DNA of 39,835 nt from a virus: IMG/VR virus record IMGVR_UViG_3300010158_000153, positions 1 through 39,835 of that record; one strand, 5' to 3'. Made by a program: the position numbers and the translations under genes. Shown one piece after another: positions 7,463 through 16,016 of this stretch. The notes below the pieces were generated by a model. It was given only the letters and a program-made list of their open reading frames with translations. It was not told where the DNA came from and did not search any database. Position 1 is the first letter of the stretch. Every line of letters starts with the position of its first letter.

Positions 7463-7798
7463 ATGCCAATTTTGAGACCAATTCACGATAGATTGCTGGT
7501 TAAAAGAGAAGACGCACAAACAACAACCAGTGGCGGTATTGTTTTAACAGGTTCTTCTGTAGATGAAAAAACTTCAAAAGGATTAATTGTGGCCGCAGGC
7601 CCGGGAAAATATTCTGAAAAAACAGGTGTGCTTATTCCTATGACCGTTAAAGTGGGCGAGAGAATTTTATTTCACCCTGCCGCAGGATCAAAAGTGGTCA
7701 TCGAGGGGGAAACATATTGGTGTATGCCCGAGTCGGATGCATGGGCCGTTATGGATCCAGATGAACCAACACCGTCTGTAGAATTTAAATTTGATTAA
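7463..7798 (+). CDS. GroES-like co-chaperonin (functional analogue of T4 gp31)
   Basis: The 111-residue protein has the GroES fold signature. It starts PILRPIHDRLLVKRED, then a mobile-loop region with TTTSGGIVL at residues 21-29, then KGLIVAAGPG, VKVGERILF and GETYWCMPESDAWAV. GroES caps the chaperonin. In T4 the phage cochaperonin gp31 replaces host GroES to fold the capsid protein gp23. Length and motifs are closer to bacterial GroES than to T4 gp31, and the hydrophobic mobile-loop tip (GIVL) is intact. It has its own late promoter and ribosome site. Its stop codon abuts the ATG of the first oxygenase gene, so it leads the tailoring operon. Confidence 0.9.
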   Translation: MPILRPIHDRLLVKREDAQTTTSGGIVLTGSSVDEKTSKGLIVAAGPGKYSEKTGVLIPMTVKVGERILFHPAAGSKVVIEGETYWCMPESDAWAVMDPDEPTPSVEFKFD

Positions 7799-8362
7799 AT
7801 GACTAACAGAGAATTATTAGAAGCTAATAACTTCTTTGTAGTTAGAGATTTTATACATCAGGATGGCGCCGAGATGATTGCCAACGACTTTAAAAAATAT
7901 TGTATTACAAATTTTGCTAAAGCTAAACCTGATAGCTATGTTCCAGGAAGTCCTGCTGTTTACGGACACGATGCTATTCAAGCAATTTTATTTACGAAAA
8001 TCTTTTACATGAACGATTTAGTTGGTGAAAGATTATATCCTACATACTGTTATGCAAGATGGTATAAGACTGGTGCTGAATTACACAAACATACCGATGC
8101 CGAAGCGTGTGAAATTAGTGTTAGTGTAAATTTAGCAGGCGACGAGTGGCCAATCTATATGACTAGGCCAGATGGATCATCTGAAGGTATAGTTTTAAAG
8201 AAAGGCGATGCCGTCGTTTATAAAGGCGCAAAATCTTTACACTGGCGTGAAAAGTTCAAAGGAAAAGAATGTGTTCAAGCATTTTTGCACTATGTAAAAA
8301 TATTTGGTCCAAATTATCATCATGCATTTGACATGGTGCGTAATCCCCAAGGGTCAATATGA
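7799..8362 (+). CDS. 2-oxoglutarate/Fe(II) oxygenase-like protein 1
   Basis: A 187-residue double-stranded beta-helix protein. Likely iron ligands are H98 and D100 in KHTDAE and H148 in SLHWREKF. YARWYKTGAELHKH leads into the first ligand and KKGDAVVYKGAKSLHW is the usual GD-loop before the distal His. A canonical 2OG-binding Arg is not obvious in the final strand (ECVQAFLHY); Lys156 or a neighbouring residue could serve. Enzymes of this fold hydroxylate or otherwise oxidise amino-acid side chains, nucleic acids or small molecules. The substrate is unknown. The ATG follows the GroES stop directly, and the gene ends in an ATGA overlap with the next. Confidence 0.78.
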   Translation: MTNRELLEANNFFVVRDFIHQDGAEMIANDFKKYCITNFAKAKPDSYVPGSPAVYGHDAIQAILFTKIFYMNDLVGERLYPTYCYARWYKTGAELHKHTDAEACEISVSVNLAGDEWPIYMTRPDGSSEGIVLKKGDAVVYKGAKSLHWREKFKGKECVQAFLHYVKIFGPNYHHAFDMVRNPQGSI

Positions 8363-8952
8363 TCAATTATCATTTTCCAACAGCCATATTATCGGAGTTT
8401 AACCCAATTTTAGCAAATGCCATGTTGCCAGTTGCTAGGAAGTATTTAGACAACCCTGAATTTGCCAGTAAGAAATGGGATTACAATACTACTTTTGGAT
8501 ATAACAATTCAGGTGGCATTGCCTACATGCCTGATATAGAACCTTTTAGAATTTTTATAGAAAAAACAGGAAAAAAATATCTTCAAGACTTGGGTTACAG
8601 TACACAAGGCCTAGACTTTTTTTCCTTTGTTTTTGTTAGTGAAATGTTTGACGGTGCGTTCCATGAAGAGCATACACACCCCGAAGCAATATTATCAGGA
8701 TTATTATATTTGCAAGCACCAGAAGGTTCGGCCTCTTTGATATTAACTGACCCAAGACCGTTTAGAGATTTTGTCCATCTTGACAAATTAAATGATCGAC
8801 CAACTAGCACTAATACTTCTGAAGTGATAATAACTCCAAAAAAAGGAATGTTTTTAATGTGGGAAGCATGGCTTCCGCACCTTGTTCCGAGAACACGTAA
8901 TAAAGATGACGGAAGAATTACTATGGTTTTTAATCTTTGTAGGAAAAGATAA
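8359..8952 (+). CDS. 2OG-Fe(II) oxygenase-like protein 2 (TIGR02466-type)
   Basis: The 197-residue sequence has the pattern of the putative 2OG-Fe(II) family TIGR02466: HEEHTHPEAILSGLLYLQAP at 102-121, DPRPF at 131-135, and KKGMFLMWEAWLPHLVPRT with distal H174, followed by R186 in GRITMVFN. The proximal pair is H105-x-H107 rather than the usual His-x-Asp/Glu, a feature of this subfamily as I remember it. Whether the carboxylate ligand comes from elsewhere or is missing is undecided. It is linked to its neighbours by ATGA (upstream) and TAATG (downstream). Confidence 0.75.
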   Translation: MINYHFPTAILSEFNPILANAMLPVARKYLDNPEFASKKWDYNTTFGYNNSGGIAYMPDIEPFRIFIEKTGKKYLQDLGYSTQGLDFFSFVFVSEMFDGAFHEEHTHPEAILSGLLYLQAPEGSASLILTDPRPFRDFVHLDKLNDRPTSTNTSEVIITPKKGMFLMWEAWLPHLVPRTRNKDDGRITMVFNLCRKR

Positions 8953-9653
8953 TGGCCAATTCTCATAAACTTGATAAAACATCTCATCCGCTTGCAGGTA
9001 CTGTAATTTGTAAAAACAATTTTTTTAATAATCCTAAAAAAGTTATAGAGTTGGCCAATCGACAAACATACGAAGGATCTGAACGATTTCCAGGAAAACG
9101 CACAATTAACCTGTTGGAATCTAAAGATCCTGCGACTAAAGAATTTGGAATATTCTTTGCTAAAAAAATTGCAAAAGAAGTATTCCCAGGTATTAAACGA
9201 TTTGTGATACATATTAGTTTTCATATTAATGATGTGTACGATGACGATCATGCAAACTCGGGGTGGATACATAACGACGATGTTACACTGGCAGGGCTTG
9301 TATATTTAAACGAAGACGAAGTTAGTTTTGACACCGGTACTAGCATTTTCCTTAAACAAGGTCAGCGTGATTTTAGTATCGAGGATTATGTTTCTAGAAA
9401 AGAATTTAATGTAAGTGGTATTGCTACAGATCAATATAAACAAGATTTAGATAATAATCATGCTAATTTTTCAGAGACAGTAAAGATAGGAAACTTGTTT
9501 AATAGGTTAATCGCATATGATTCAAATCTGTGGCATCGGCCTAATAATTTTAAAACCAAGTCTAGCCAGCCTAGAACCACGCTACTATTTTTTATTGACT
9601 TTTACGAATTTGAGTCAGCCGATGTCGGACCTCAAAGTAAATGGGTAGACTGA
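8952..9653 (+). CDS. 2OG-Fe(II) oxygenase-like protein 3 (DUF6445-like)
   Basis: A 233-residue protein whose core reads GWIHNDDVTLAGLVYLN at residues 104-120, placing iron ligands at H107 and D109. LIAYDSNLWHRPNNF gives the distal H195, and R208 in QPRTTLLFF is a candidate 2OG anchor. This layout resembles the DUF6445 branch of the oxygenase superfamily. An insert of about 60 residues between the first ligand strand and the distal His (about 125-180) carries lysine- and asparagine-rich sequence. Function is unknown. Translational coupling with gene 2 is through TAATG, and the next ATG is one base after the stop. Confidence 0.75.
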   Translation: MANSHKLDKTSHPLAGTVICKNNFFNNPKKVIELANRQTYEGSERFPGKRTINLLESKDPATKEFGIFFAKKIAKEVFPGIKRFVIHISFHINDVYDDDHANSGWIHNDDVTLAGLVYLNEDEVSFDTGTSIFLKQGQRDFSIEDYVSRKEFNVSGIATDQYKQDLDNNHANFSETVKIGNLFNRLIAYDSNLWHRPNNFKTKSSQPRTTLLFFIDFYEFESADVGPQSKWVD

Positions 9654-9654
9654 C

Positions 9655-10293
9655 ATGCCTGATGTTATAGAGATTCCGTTATTTCCCGTCCCTTTATTTA
9701 AATTAAAGGTAACAAATCATGCCAAGATTAAAAAATATTTGATGGATAATATCTATCCTCATTTTTTAAAGAATGGCGTTAACGACACAGCGGCAAATGT
9801 ATATACTGATTACATTCCAGGCGCTGTTAAAGCGCCATGGGCTATGTTGTCTAAATTCTACGACAAAGATATAACAGAATTTTTAAAAACTACAGGTATA
9901 GATTTTAATAAAGGGTGGAGTTACGACCTTACTTGCTGGTACGGCATGATGACTGACACAAACAATACACTAGTTCATGACCATACTGGTGGGCCCAGTA
10001 ATATACAATGGTCAGGAGTACACTATATTGAGTTAGATACATCCAACACTAACGGTACAATATTTTTAAATCCCAATGCACGAATGATGAAGGGCGTTGT
10101 TCCTACTAAAGATACTACAAAACTTCCTGATTTATATCGTCCATACGACAAGCAATGCACAGTAGAAGAAGGCGATCTAGTGTTATTTCCAAGTTGGTTA
10201 GATCATCGAACACCTGACTATTCGGGCGCATTGAGGGTTGTAGTTGCCATGAATATTATGTTAAAATTAGATGGCGAAATTATAGGATATTAA
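9655..10293 (+). CDS. 2OG-Fe(II) oxygenase-like protein 4 (TIGR02466-type)
   Basis: A 212-residue protein beginning with IEIPLFPVPLFKLKV, an N-terminal strand typical of TIGR02466-like phage oxygenases. The metal site region is LVHDHTGGP (H108-x-H110), then WSGVHYIELD. The distal part VEEGDLVLFPSWLDHRTP gives H184, followed by R194 in GALRVVVAMN. As in protein 2 the proximal motif is HxH, here HDH with an Asp between the two His. Substrate unknown. One base separates it from each neighbour, suggesting a single translated block. Confidence 0.76.
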   Translation: MPDVIEIPLFPVPLFKLKVTNHAKIKKYLMDNIYPHFLKNGVNDTAANVYTDYIPGAVKAPWAMLSKFYDKDITEFLKTTGIDFNKGWSYDLTCWYGMMTDTNNTLVHDHTGGPSNIQWSGVHYIELDTSNTNGTIFLNPNARMMKGVVPTKDTTKLPDLYRPYDKQCTVEEGDLVLFPSWLDHRTPDYSGALRVVVAMNIMLKLDGEIIGY

Positions 10294-10294
10294 T

Positions 10295-10969
10295 ATGACA
10301 GCTATTAATTTTACAAATGTAGGATTTTTAATAGAGGATTTGAATCCCTTTGTGTTCCAACGTATTAAAAAAGAAGCACAAATACATAAAAAAGATTTTG
10401 AAGAGTCGGGTGGATTAGAGACTTCTAAAGATCTATTACGAGCTTACGGCAAACGAAAATTTGGGTATACCAAAGAATACACGATTACTCCAGAAACTAC
10501 AGATTTATTAATGAAGGAAGTATTTAAATTTGTTGATAAATTTGAAGAAACTTTTAATTATTTTAACAGGATGTTTAATTACACTGTTAACATTGATCAA
10601 ATTGCATCTAGACTAGAGCTTGAAAGAGTTTGGATGAATTTTCAACGTCCTGCTGAATTCTTGCCAATGCATAACCATTCCGGGATTTACAGTTTTGTGT
10701 TATGGGTACATGTACCTTTTAATATTGAAGACGAAAAAGACAAAGAGGCTAATCAGGACCTTGTAAAAAATTCAACTGGCAATTTTGAATTTATGTATAC
10801 AGATGCATTAGGAAAACTAACCAGTCATTTTTTGCCTGTCGATCGACGTTGGGAAGGAAAGATTGCTATTTTCCCAGCTGAATTGCAACACCATGTTTAT
10901 CCTTTTTATACGTCTGATGACGTTAGGATATCCTTAGCCGGTAACATAAGATTAGGAATGAAATCATGA
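10295..10969 (+). CDS. 2OG-Fe(II) oxygenase-like protein 5
   Basis: A 224-residue protein. Oxygenase core residues are H126-x-H128 in LPMHNHSGIYSFVLWVHVP, H199 or H200 in GKIAIFPAELQHHVYPF, and R211 in DDVRISLAGN. This RISLAGN ending with a hydrophobic strand is the usual 2OG-anchoring strand. The N-terminal 100 residues are helix-rich and charged. An insert of about 15 residues (EDEKDKEANQD, about 145-156) lies between strands. Substrate unknown. Its 3' end overlaps the next gene as ATGA. Confidence 0.75.
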   Translation: MTAINFTNVGFLIEDLNPFVFQRIKKEAQIHKKDFEESGGLETSKDLLRAYGKRKFGYTKEYTITPETTDLLMKEVFKFVDKFEETFNYFNRMFNYTVNIDQIASRLELERVWMNFQRPAEFLPMHNHSGIYSFVLWVHVPFNIEDEKDKEANQDLVKNSTGNFEFMYTDALGKLTSHFLPVDRRWEGKIAIFPAELQHHVYPFYTSDDVRISLAGNIRLGMKS

Positions 10970-11571
10970 ATTTTGAAAAATACGAGTTTAATGGATTTAT
11001 CGGAATTTTTGAAAACTATTTTAAAAATGCCTACTTAGATGAACTAGTTAGCTATTATGATTCAATGTCCAAACTATCGTTACATTACCGAGATAATATT
11101 CCTAAACATAGAAAAGACGACGAACAATTATTTTTGTTAAATCACAATGTAATTAATACTGTGAATCCAAAAAATATAAATCATTTCCTTGAAGTGTTGT
11201 GGGAGAAAATATTTCCAATTTATACAGAAAAATTTAGCATATTGCAAGACGTATCTTATAAAGTAGATCAAATTAAAATGAAGAAAATTGCACCTGGCGA
11301 AGGTTTTCATCAGTGGCATTACGAATCGTTATATGAAAATTCTAGAAGAAAAATAGTAATACAACTGTATATGAACAACATCGATGAAGCTGGAGAAACT
11401 GAATTTCTTTATCAGAATACTCGTGTAGTTCCTAAAAAAAATAAATTGTTAATATGGCCAGCAGACTGGACTCACACACATCGTGGAAACCCTCCAATCG
11501 GTGACACTGACAAGTATATTTTAACCACCTGGTTAATAGAAATAGACGATGAAAATAAAGGTAGACGATGA
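10966..11571 (+). CDS. Prolyl 4-hydroxylase-like 2OG-Fe(II) oxygenase 6
   Basis: A 201-residue protein of the P4H-like type common in marine phages. GEGFHQWHYES at 111-121 supplies H118 and E120 (H115 is an alternative). RRKIVIQLYMNN and AGETEFLYQ form the central strands. LLIWPADWTHTHRGNPP gives H170 or H172, and K183 in DKYILTTWL replaces Arg as the 2OG anchor, as in collagen-type prolyl hydroxylases. Carboxylate ligand E instead of D is tolerated in related phage P4Hs. A protein or peptide substrate is plausible but unproven. Linked by ATGA on both sides. Confidence 0.8.
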   Translation: MNFEKYEFNGFIGIFENYFKNAYLDELVSYYDSMSKLSLHYRDNIPKHRKDDEQLFLLNHNVINTVNPKNINHFLEVLWEKIFPIYTEKFSILQDVSYKVDQIKMKKIAPGEGFHQWHYESLYENSRRKIVIQLYMNNIDEAGETEFLYQNTRVVPKKNKLLIWPADWTHTHRGNPPIGDTDKYILTTWLIEIDDENKGRR

Positions 11572-12326
11572 AAATAAAATTTAATATTAACGACTCCCTT
11601 GCATTAGAGCATTGGCCGCCAATTCTTGCTAAAGACTTTTTGCCCGAATGGTATACTAAACTGCCAGAGGCTAAAGAGTCGTATGCGTTCGACGAGATTG
11701 TTACAAAAAATGTGCGGGCGTGTGTACCTGTTAGTGATTTGATGTCGTCGGGGTATATTATTCGTGCAACGTTTGAAGTTAGAGTTTCTGAAAAACTTGT
11801 AAATTTTGCGCCGGCAATGAAAATACAAACTGCACTTGAAGTAAAAGACGGTAGTTTTAGCGATACAAATGCTACCGTAGCAAAGAATTCAGATTTAGAA
11901 AAAATGTTTGGATTAAACCCAAACGGTCCTGTATCTATATTCGAAGAGCCCACTTGTCCTATGAAGTCTCAAGATAAAAAGAGAGGAAAATATTTCAAAT
12001 TTGAATCTCCGTGGTCTATTCAAACGCCACCCGGGTATAGTTGCTTAGTAATGCAACCATACTATTTTTACAATCAAGATGTACACATTTTGCCTGCTAT
12101 TATAGACACAGATAAGTTTGATAAAAAAATTCCAGTGATTGGTTTCTTAACAGGAAAAAGCGAAGAAGTACGATTTTTTTGTGGCGATCCATTACTACAT
12201 ATTATTCCATTTAAGCGAGACGATTGGGAAGCAGAATTTACTACTGACAAAATACTAGACAAATCAAAATTTTTCTTGTATAATGCTTATAAACGGATCT
12301 TCCATTCTCCTAAGAGTTTTAAATGA
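11568..12326 (+). CDS. Unknown-function family, paralogue A
   Basis: This 252-residue protein is the first of three tandem paralogues. Shared landmarks are LPEWYTKLP near residue 25, CVPVSDLMSSGYIIR near 51, SPWSIQTPPGYSCLV near 145, DTDKFD near 178, and CGDPLLHIIPFKRDDW near 205. I associate this pattern with a conserved phage family, possibly DUF6065, but cannot confirm the name. No His-x-Asp iron triad, P-loop or Rossmann motif is visible, so enzyme class is undetermined. Compared with paralogue B it carries about 20 extra residues around 95-125. ATGA overlaps join it to the P4H-like gene before and to paralogue B after. Confidence 0.75.
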   Translation: MKIKFNINDSLALEHWPPILAKDFLPEWYTKLPEAKESYAFDEIVTKNVRACVPVSDLMSSGYIIRATFEVRVSEKLVNFAPAMKIQTALEVKDGSFSDTNATVAKNSDLEKMFGLNPNGPVSIFEEPTCPMKSQDKKRGKYFKFESPWSIQTPPGYSCLVMQPYYFYNQDVHILPAIIDTDKFDKKIPVIGFLTGKSEEVRFFCGDPLLHIIPFKRDDWEAEFTTDKILDKSKFFLYNAYKRIFHSPKSFK

Positions 12327-13024
12327 ACAATAACATAACTTTTTCAACTAGCGATCTCGAAACATTAGAAATGTTTCCTGTTTTGCCTGCTTCAAAATTA
12401 ATACCCGATTGGTATAAAGATACTCCTGTAGAAGTAGGAGAGTATATGGATGTTACTGTGCCACACACACCAACTATTAAACGATGTGTTCCAGTATTAG
12501 ACTATATGACTACTGGATATATTATACGTGCATCTTACGAAATACAAGTTAAAAAAGAAGTAGACGAACATTTTTTTAATAGCTTTGAAGCTCGTTGCCG
12601 TCATGCTGACAAAGTAGTAGGAAAACATCCGTGGCAGCAGGCACAAGTTGCAGTCGACGGCCAAAAAAGTCACTACATGAAGATATATCAGCCTTGGCAT
12701 ATTAAGACGCCGCCGGGATATAGCTGTATGATATTCGACCCGTATTATCATTTTAGAAAAACATTTTCAATCTTTCCAGGCGTTGTCGATACAGACAAGC
12801 ATGACGAGCCTATTGGTATTGTTGCACTAGTTCAACAAAAAGAGTTTACTATTATGCCTGGAGATCCGTTAGTTGTAGTCTTTCCTTTTAAAAGAGATGA
12901 TTGGACTATGTCGTCGGAAGTACGTACAGACGAGTATAATAAATCTAGTTTTAAGTATCGCATGAGTACATACTGGTCTGGAATATATGCTAAATTACTA
13001 CATTCTAAAAAAACTTACAGATAA
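12323..13024 (+). CDS. Unknown-function family, paralogue B
   Basis: A 233-residue protein aligning end to end with paralogue A: IPDWYKDTP, CVPVLDYMTTGYIIR, QPWHIKTPPGYSCMI, VVDTDKHDEP and PGDPLVVVFPFKRDDW. The strictly shared PPGYSC, DTDK and PFKRDDW segments point to a conserved binding or catalytic site still under selection in both copies. No known catalytic motif was recognised. It lies in the middle of the oxygenase run. It starts on an ATGA overlap and ends two bases before paralogue C. Confidence 0.75.
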   Translation: MNNNITFSTSDLETLEMFPVLPASKLIPDWYKDTPVEVGEYMDVTVPHTPTIKRCVPVLDYMTTGYIIRASYEIQVKKEVDEHFFNSFEARCRHADKVVGKHPWQQAQVAVDGQKSHYMKIYQPWHIKTPPGYSCMIFDPYYHFRKTFSIFPGVVDTDKHDEPIGIVALVQQKEFTIMPGDPLVVVFPFKRDDWTMSSEVRTDEYNKSSFKYRMSTYWSGIYAKLLHSKKTYR

Positions 13025-13026
13025 TT

Positions 13027-13722
13027 ATGTTCACATTCTTTTTTAAAAAACCAAAAATTGTACTAGATTGTTTTACACATCATCCTGAAGTAGAAACGTT
13101 ATTCCCCCTAGTAAATGCCGAAGAACGATTGCCCGATTTCTGGAAAAAATTACCAACTACAGTTAAGCATAATGGTCCAAGTCGTGGTACCATGAAAACA
13201 TGCCCGGGTGTAACGGGATTATTTAGAACTGGATTTATAATTCAAAGTTGGCAAGACTTTTGGATCAGCACTGAAAATTCAATGTTAAAGTGGTTTCCTG
13301 AAGAAAGTGCCGAAGGACATAATCAAAAACAATGGGGCGATTACCTTAACGACTATCAACATCTGAAATTAAATAGCCCGTGGAAGATCAAAGAAAAAAC
13401 TGGTGTAAATTTTCTCTTTACTAATTGTTTTTGGCATGATGATAAATTTAAACCGTTCGTAGTAAACGGCATGGTTGACTACAAATATCAACATACTACC
13501 AGTGTTAACTTATTAATTCCGAAAAAAATGTTTCCGGCAGATTTAACTATTCCTGCGGGTAAGGAATTAGCTCACGTAATTCCGTTATCCGAATCCGATG
13601 TAATGATTAAGATGCATACGGTGGATTATAGTGAATACTTAAAACAAGTAGGTGAAATGTCCTTTACCCTTAATGGACAATACTACAAGCGTAGAAAAAT
13701 ACTGAAAGATAAAGGACTGTAA
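13027..13722 (+). CDS. Unknown-function family, divergent paralogue C
   Basis: The 231-residue product keeps the skeleton of paralogues A and B (LPDFWKKLP, then CPGVTGLFRTGFIIQ, SPWKIKEKTGVNFLF and PAGKELAHVIPL). It has lost the most conserved residues: PPGYSC becomes KTGVNF, DTDK becomes DYKY, and PFKRDDW becomes PLSESDV. It may be a non-catalytic partner or a copy with a new role. The N-terminus MFTFFFKKPK is short, hydrophobic, then basic. It is linked to the next oxygenase gene through TAATG. Homology to A and B is inferred from motif order and spacing. Confidence 0.7.
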   Translation: MFTFFFKKPKIVLDCFTHHPEVETLFPLVNAEERLPDFWKKLPTTVKHNGPSRGTMKTCPGVTGLFRTGFIIQSWQDFWISTENSMLKWFPEESAEGHNQKQWGDYLNDYQHLKLNSPWKIKEKTGVNFLFTNCFWHDDKFKPFVVNGMVDYKYQHTTSVNLLIPKKMFPADLTIPAGKELAHVIPLSESDVMIKMHTVDYSEYLKQVGEMSFTLNGQYYKRRKILKDKGL

Positions 13723-14387
13723 TGTCAGTTCGACCAATTTTTCCTGTTTTAATATATGAACATCAAGGTACTCAACAAGAAATATTCTTGGTGCAGGATG
13801 AAATTAGGAAGAAATTACCTTTAATAGAAGCTACAGATACTTTTTCAAATCCTCCAGGGTGGGACGATGGCGTTCAAACTAACATAAAATCTAGATATAA
13901 TACTATAGAAGATTTTGAGCTAGTAAATTTAAGAAAGTATATTGAAAAACATGTTAAGCAATATGTCGAACAATCAAAAGCATGGCATCCTGCACCAGTA
14001 TCTTTACAGCATAGCTGGATTAATAAAACATCAAAAGGTCAAAAACAAGACTGGCATTTTCATCAAGATTCTACGATATCTGGAACTTACTATTACCAGA
14101 CTACCGGTAATGACGGCGATTTTGGGCTGATGAATCCTGTACCTTGGATGCAACAAGAAATATTTCCTGTAGGGCACGGGGTGGCAAAATATGCAGAAAT
14201 TAAGCCGGCCGTGGGGAAAATTATATTATTCCCCGGGTGGTTGCAACATTGTGTATACGAAAATAAAACAGATAGTACCAGGATTTCAATATCATGGAAT
14301 CTTCATAGAAATCATTTTGTAGATACTATCAAGAACCAGATCATTGTTGACGGGTGGCATGCAAAAATAAATACTGAAAGGACATGA
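13722..14387 (+). CDS. 2OG-Fe(II) oxygenase-like protein 7 (TIGR02466-type)
   Basis: A 221-residue protein starting VRPIFPVLIYEHQG. Metal-site segment DWHFHQDSTISGTYYYQ gives H112, H114 and D116, so both HxH and HxD readings are possible, with H114 and D116 the better classic pair. PAVGKIILFPGWLQHCVYEN gives the distal H176, and R187 in STRISISWNLH is the 2OG anchor. All four functional positions are present, so an active enzyme is likely. It is separated from the first halogenase gene by nine bases containing GAAGGA, so the two are probably expressed together. Confidence 0.8.
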   Translation: MSVRPIFPVLIYEHQGTQQEIFLVQDEIRKKLPLIEATDTFSNPPGWDDGVQTNIKSRYNTIEDFELVNLRKYIEKHVKQYVEQSKAWHPAPVSLQHSWINKTSKGQKQDWHFHQDSTISGTYYYQTTGNDGDFGLMNPVPWMQQEIFPVGHGVAKYAEIKPAVGKIILFPGWLQHCVYENKTDSTRISISWNLHRNHFVDTIKNQIIVDGWHAKINTERT

Positions 14388-14396
14388 AGGACTTAA

Positions 14397-16016
14397 ATGA
14401 AAAAACCAATTAAACGAATTATTATTGTGGGCGGTGGAAGCTCTGGATGGATGAGCGCGGCAATGTTATCTAAGCAGTTTCCAAATATAGAAATTGCTCT
14501 AGTAGAAAGTCCAGATATTCCTATTATTGGAGTCGGTGAGTCTACCCTAGGAACTATTAATCAATACTTGGGCCTGCTAGGGCTTGAAGATAAAGATTGG
14601 ATGGAATATTGTAATGCTACATATAAGTTGGCTATCAAATTTACAGATTTTTACGAGCAAGGCAAGTCTTTTTACTATCCATTTGGTTTAAAAGATTTAC
14701 AAAATACCCAGCAAGGCGGAACTGATTGGTACGTGAAGAAAGTTATGAATCCAGAGTTGGATAACAATGACTTTTATGAAAGTTTTTACAGTTCAATGCC
14801 TATGATTTATAAATCAAAGATATTTGACAATGCAGACGGACAACTACCTGGATTCAGTTTTCGAAATGACACAGCTTACCACATGGATGCTACGTTATTT
14901 GGAGAATTTTTAAAAGAAAAGGTATGTATACCTAACGGCGTTGTACATATCAGTGCCAATGTCGAAGGCGTACTTCAAGAAGAAGATGGCTTTGTTGCTG
15001 GACTAAAACTAGATAACGGTGACATTATTGATGCAGACTTATACATCGATTGTTCGGGTTTTAAATCGTTATTGCTAGAACAAACTATGGGTGTAGAGTT
15101 TGAGTCTTATTCAAGTCATCTGCCTAATAATAAAGCATGGGTTACACATATTCCTTATGCACACAAAGAACGAGAGATGGAGAATGTTACAAACTGTACT
15201 GCTATCGGAAACGGATGGGTATGGAATATTCCCCTTTATAACCGGATCGGTAGTGGCTATGTGTTTTCTAACAAGTTTATCAGCGAAGAAGATGCATTAA
15301 AAGAATACATGGATCATCTTAATAGCGATAACATGACTCTAAAAAATCCAATTCGAAGCCAATTTTTAGAGTTTAGGCTGATAGATATTAAAAATGGAGT
15401 ACACCGTAAGGCTTGGGAAAAGAACGTTGTTGGTATTGGTTTAAGTTATGCGTTTGTTGAGCCATTAGAAAGTACTGGCTTGCTGAGTGTGCAAGAAATG
15501 TTATTAAAATTATGTGAAACGTTGCATAACAGACAAGTTAACAAAATACATGTTGACCACTTTAACTTTATCTGTAATAATATTATGGATGGTTTTAGAA
15601 ACTTTGTAACATATCATTATGTATTTTCGTCACGCCGTGATACAGAATATTGGAGATATATCACAGAGCAAATTGAGATGGATTCTTTAATGTTAGATCG
15701 TAAATTCTCACAAGTTCCGTCGGCAACTAGCGACCTAGCTGTTAAATTGTTACAAGTACATAATCTTCCAGCAGATCCTAGCATGGGGGGTATGCCCGAT
15801 ATATTGGTAGGTATGAACACATTGCCATGCTCTGTAACTCAGCTGGAGATTACAAAAATGATAATCAAAGCTCGACACGGACAAGTACCGGAATTCTACA
15901 CAAGTCAAACACAAGATTACTGGGATCAGAAAAAAGAATATATAGAATCTCTAGTAAACGATGCGCCATCGCACTATCAATATCTCAAAGATAACATTTA
16001 CAATGGCAAAGAGTAA
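14397..16016 (+). CDS. Flavin-dependent (tryptophan-type) halogenase 1
   Basis: A 539-residue halogenase of the PrnA/RebH type. FAD-binding GGGSSGW lies at residues 12-18 and GVGEST at 45-50. Catalytic Lys is K77 in ATYKLAIKF. The family signature WxWxIP is present as WVWNIP at 274-279, and EPLESTG at 355-361 supplies the conserved Glu-Ser pair. These enzymes use FADH2, oxygen and halide to form HOX, which is passed to the Lys and then to an electron-rich substrate. Marine phage halogenases are known, for example the characterised cyanophage enzyme VirX1, which favours iodination. No flavin reductase is encoded here, so host FADH2 would be needed. It is a close paralogue of halogenase 3, including the shared C-terminal PSHYQYLK. 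Confidence 0.9.
   Translation: MKKPIKRIIIVGGGSSGWMSAAMLSKQFPNIEIALVESPDIPIIGVGESTLGTINQYLGLLGLEDKDWMEYCNATYKLAIKFTDFYEQGKSFYYPFGLKDLQNTQQGGTDWYVKKVMNPELDNNDFYESFYSSMPMIYKSKIFDNADGQLPGFSFRNDTAYHMDATLFGEFLKEKVCIPNGVVHISANVEGVLQEEDGFVAGLKLDNGDIIDADLYIDCSGFKSLLLEQTMGVEFESYSSHLPNNKAWVTHIPYAHKEREMENVTNCTAIGNGWVWNIPLYNRIGSGYVFSNKFISEEDALKEYMDHLNSDNMTLKNPIRSQFLEFRLIDIKNGVHRKAWEKNVVGIGLSYAFVEPLESTGLLSVQEMLLKLCETLHNRQVNKIHVDHFNFICNNIMDGFRNFVTYHYVFSSRRDTEYWRYITEQIEMDSLMLDRKFSQVPSATSDLAVKLLQVHNLPADPSMGGMPDILVGMNTLPCSVTQLEITKMIIKARHGQVPEFYTSQTQDYWDQKKEYIESLVNDAPSHYQYLKDNIYNGKE

Noticed and set aside
8595-9272. Minus-strand 225-codon open frame
   Set aside because: Lies entirely antisense to two oxygenase genes with clear motifs; its own translation is Phe/Ser/Cys-rich with no family features.
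11432-11953. Minus-strand 173-codon open frame
   Set aside because: Antisense to the P4H-like gene and paralogue A, both supported by motifs and ATGA coupling.
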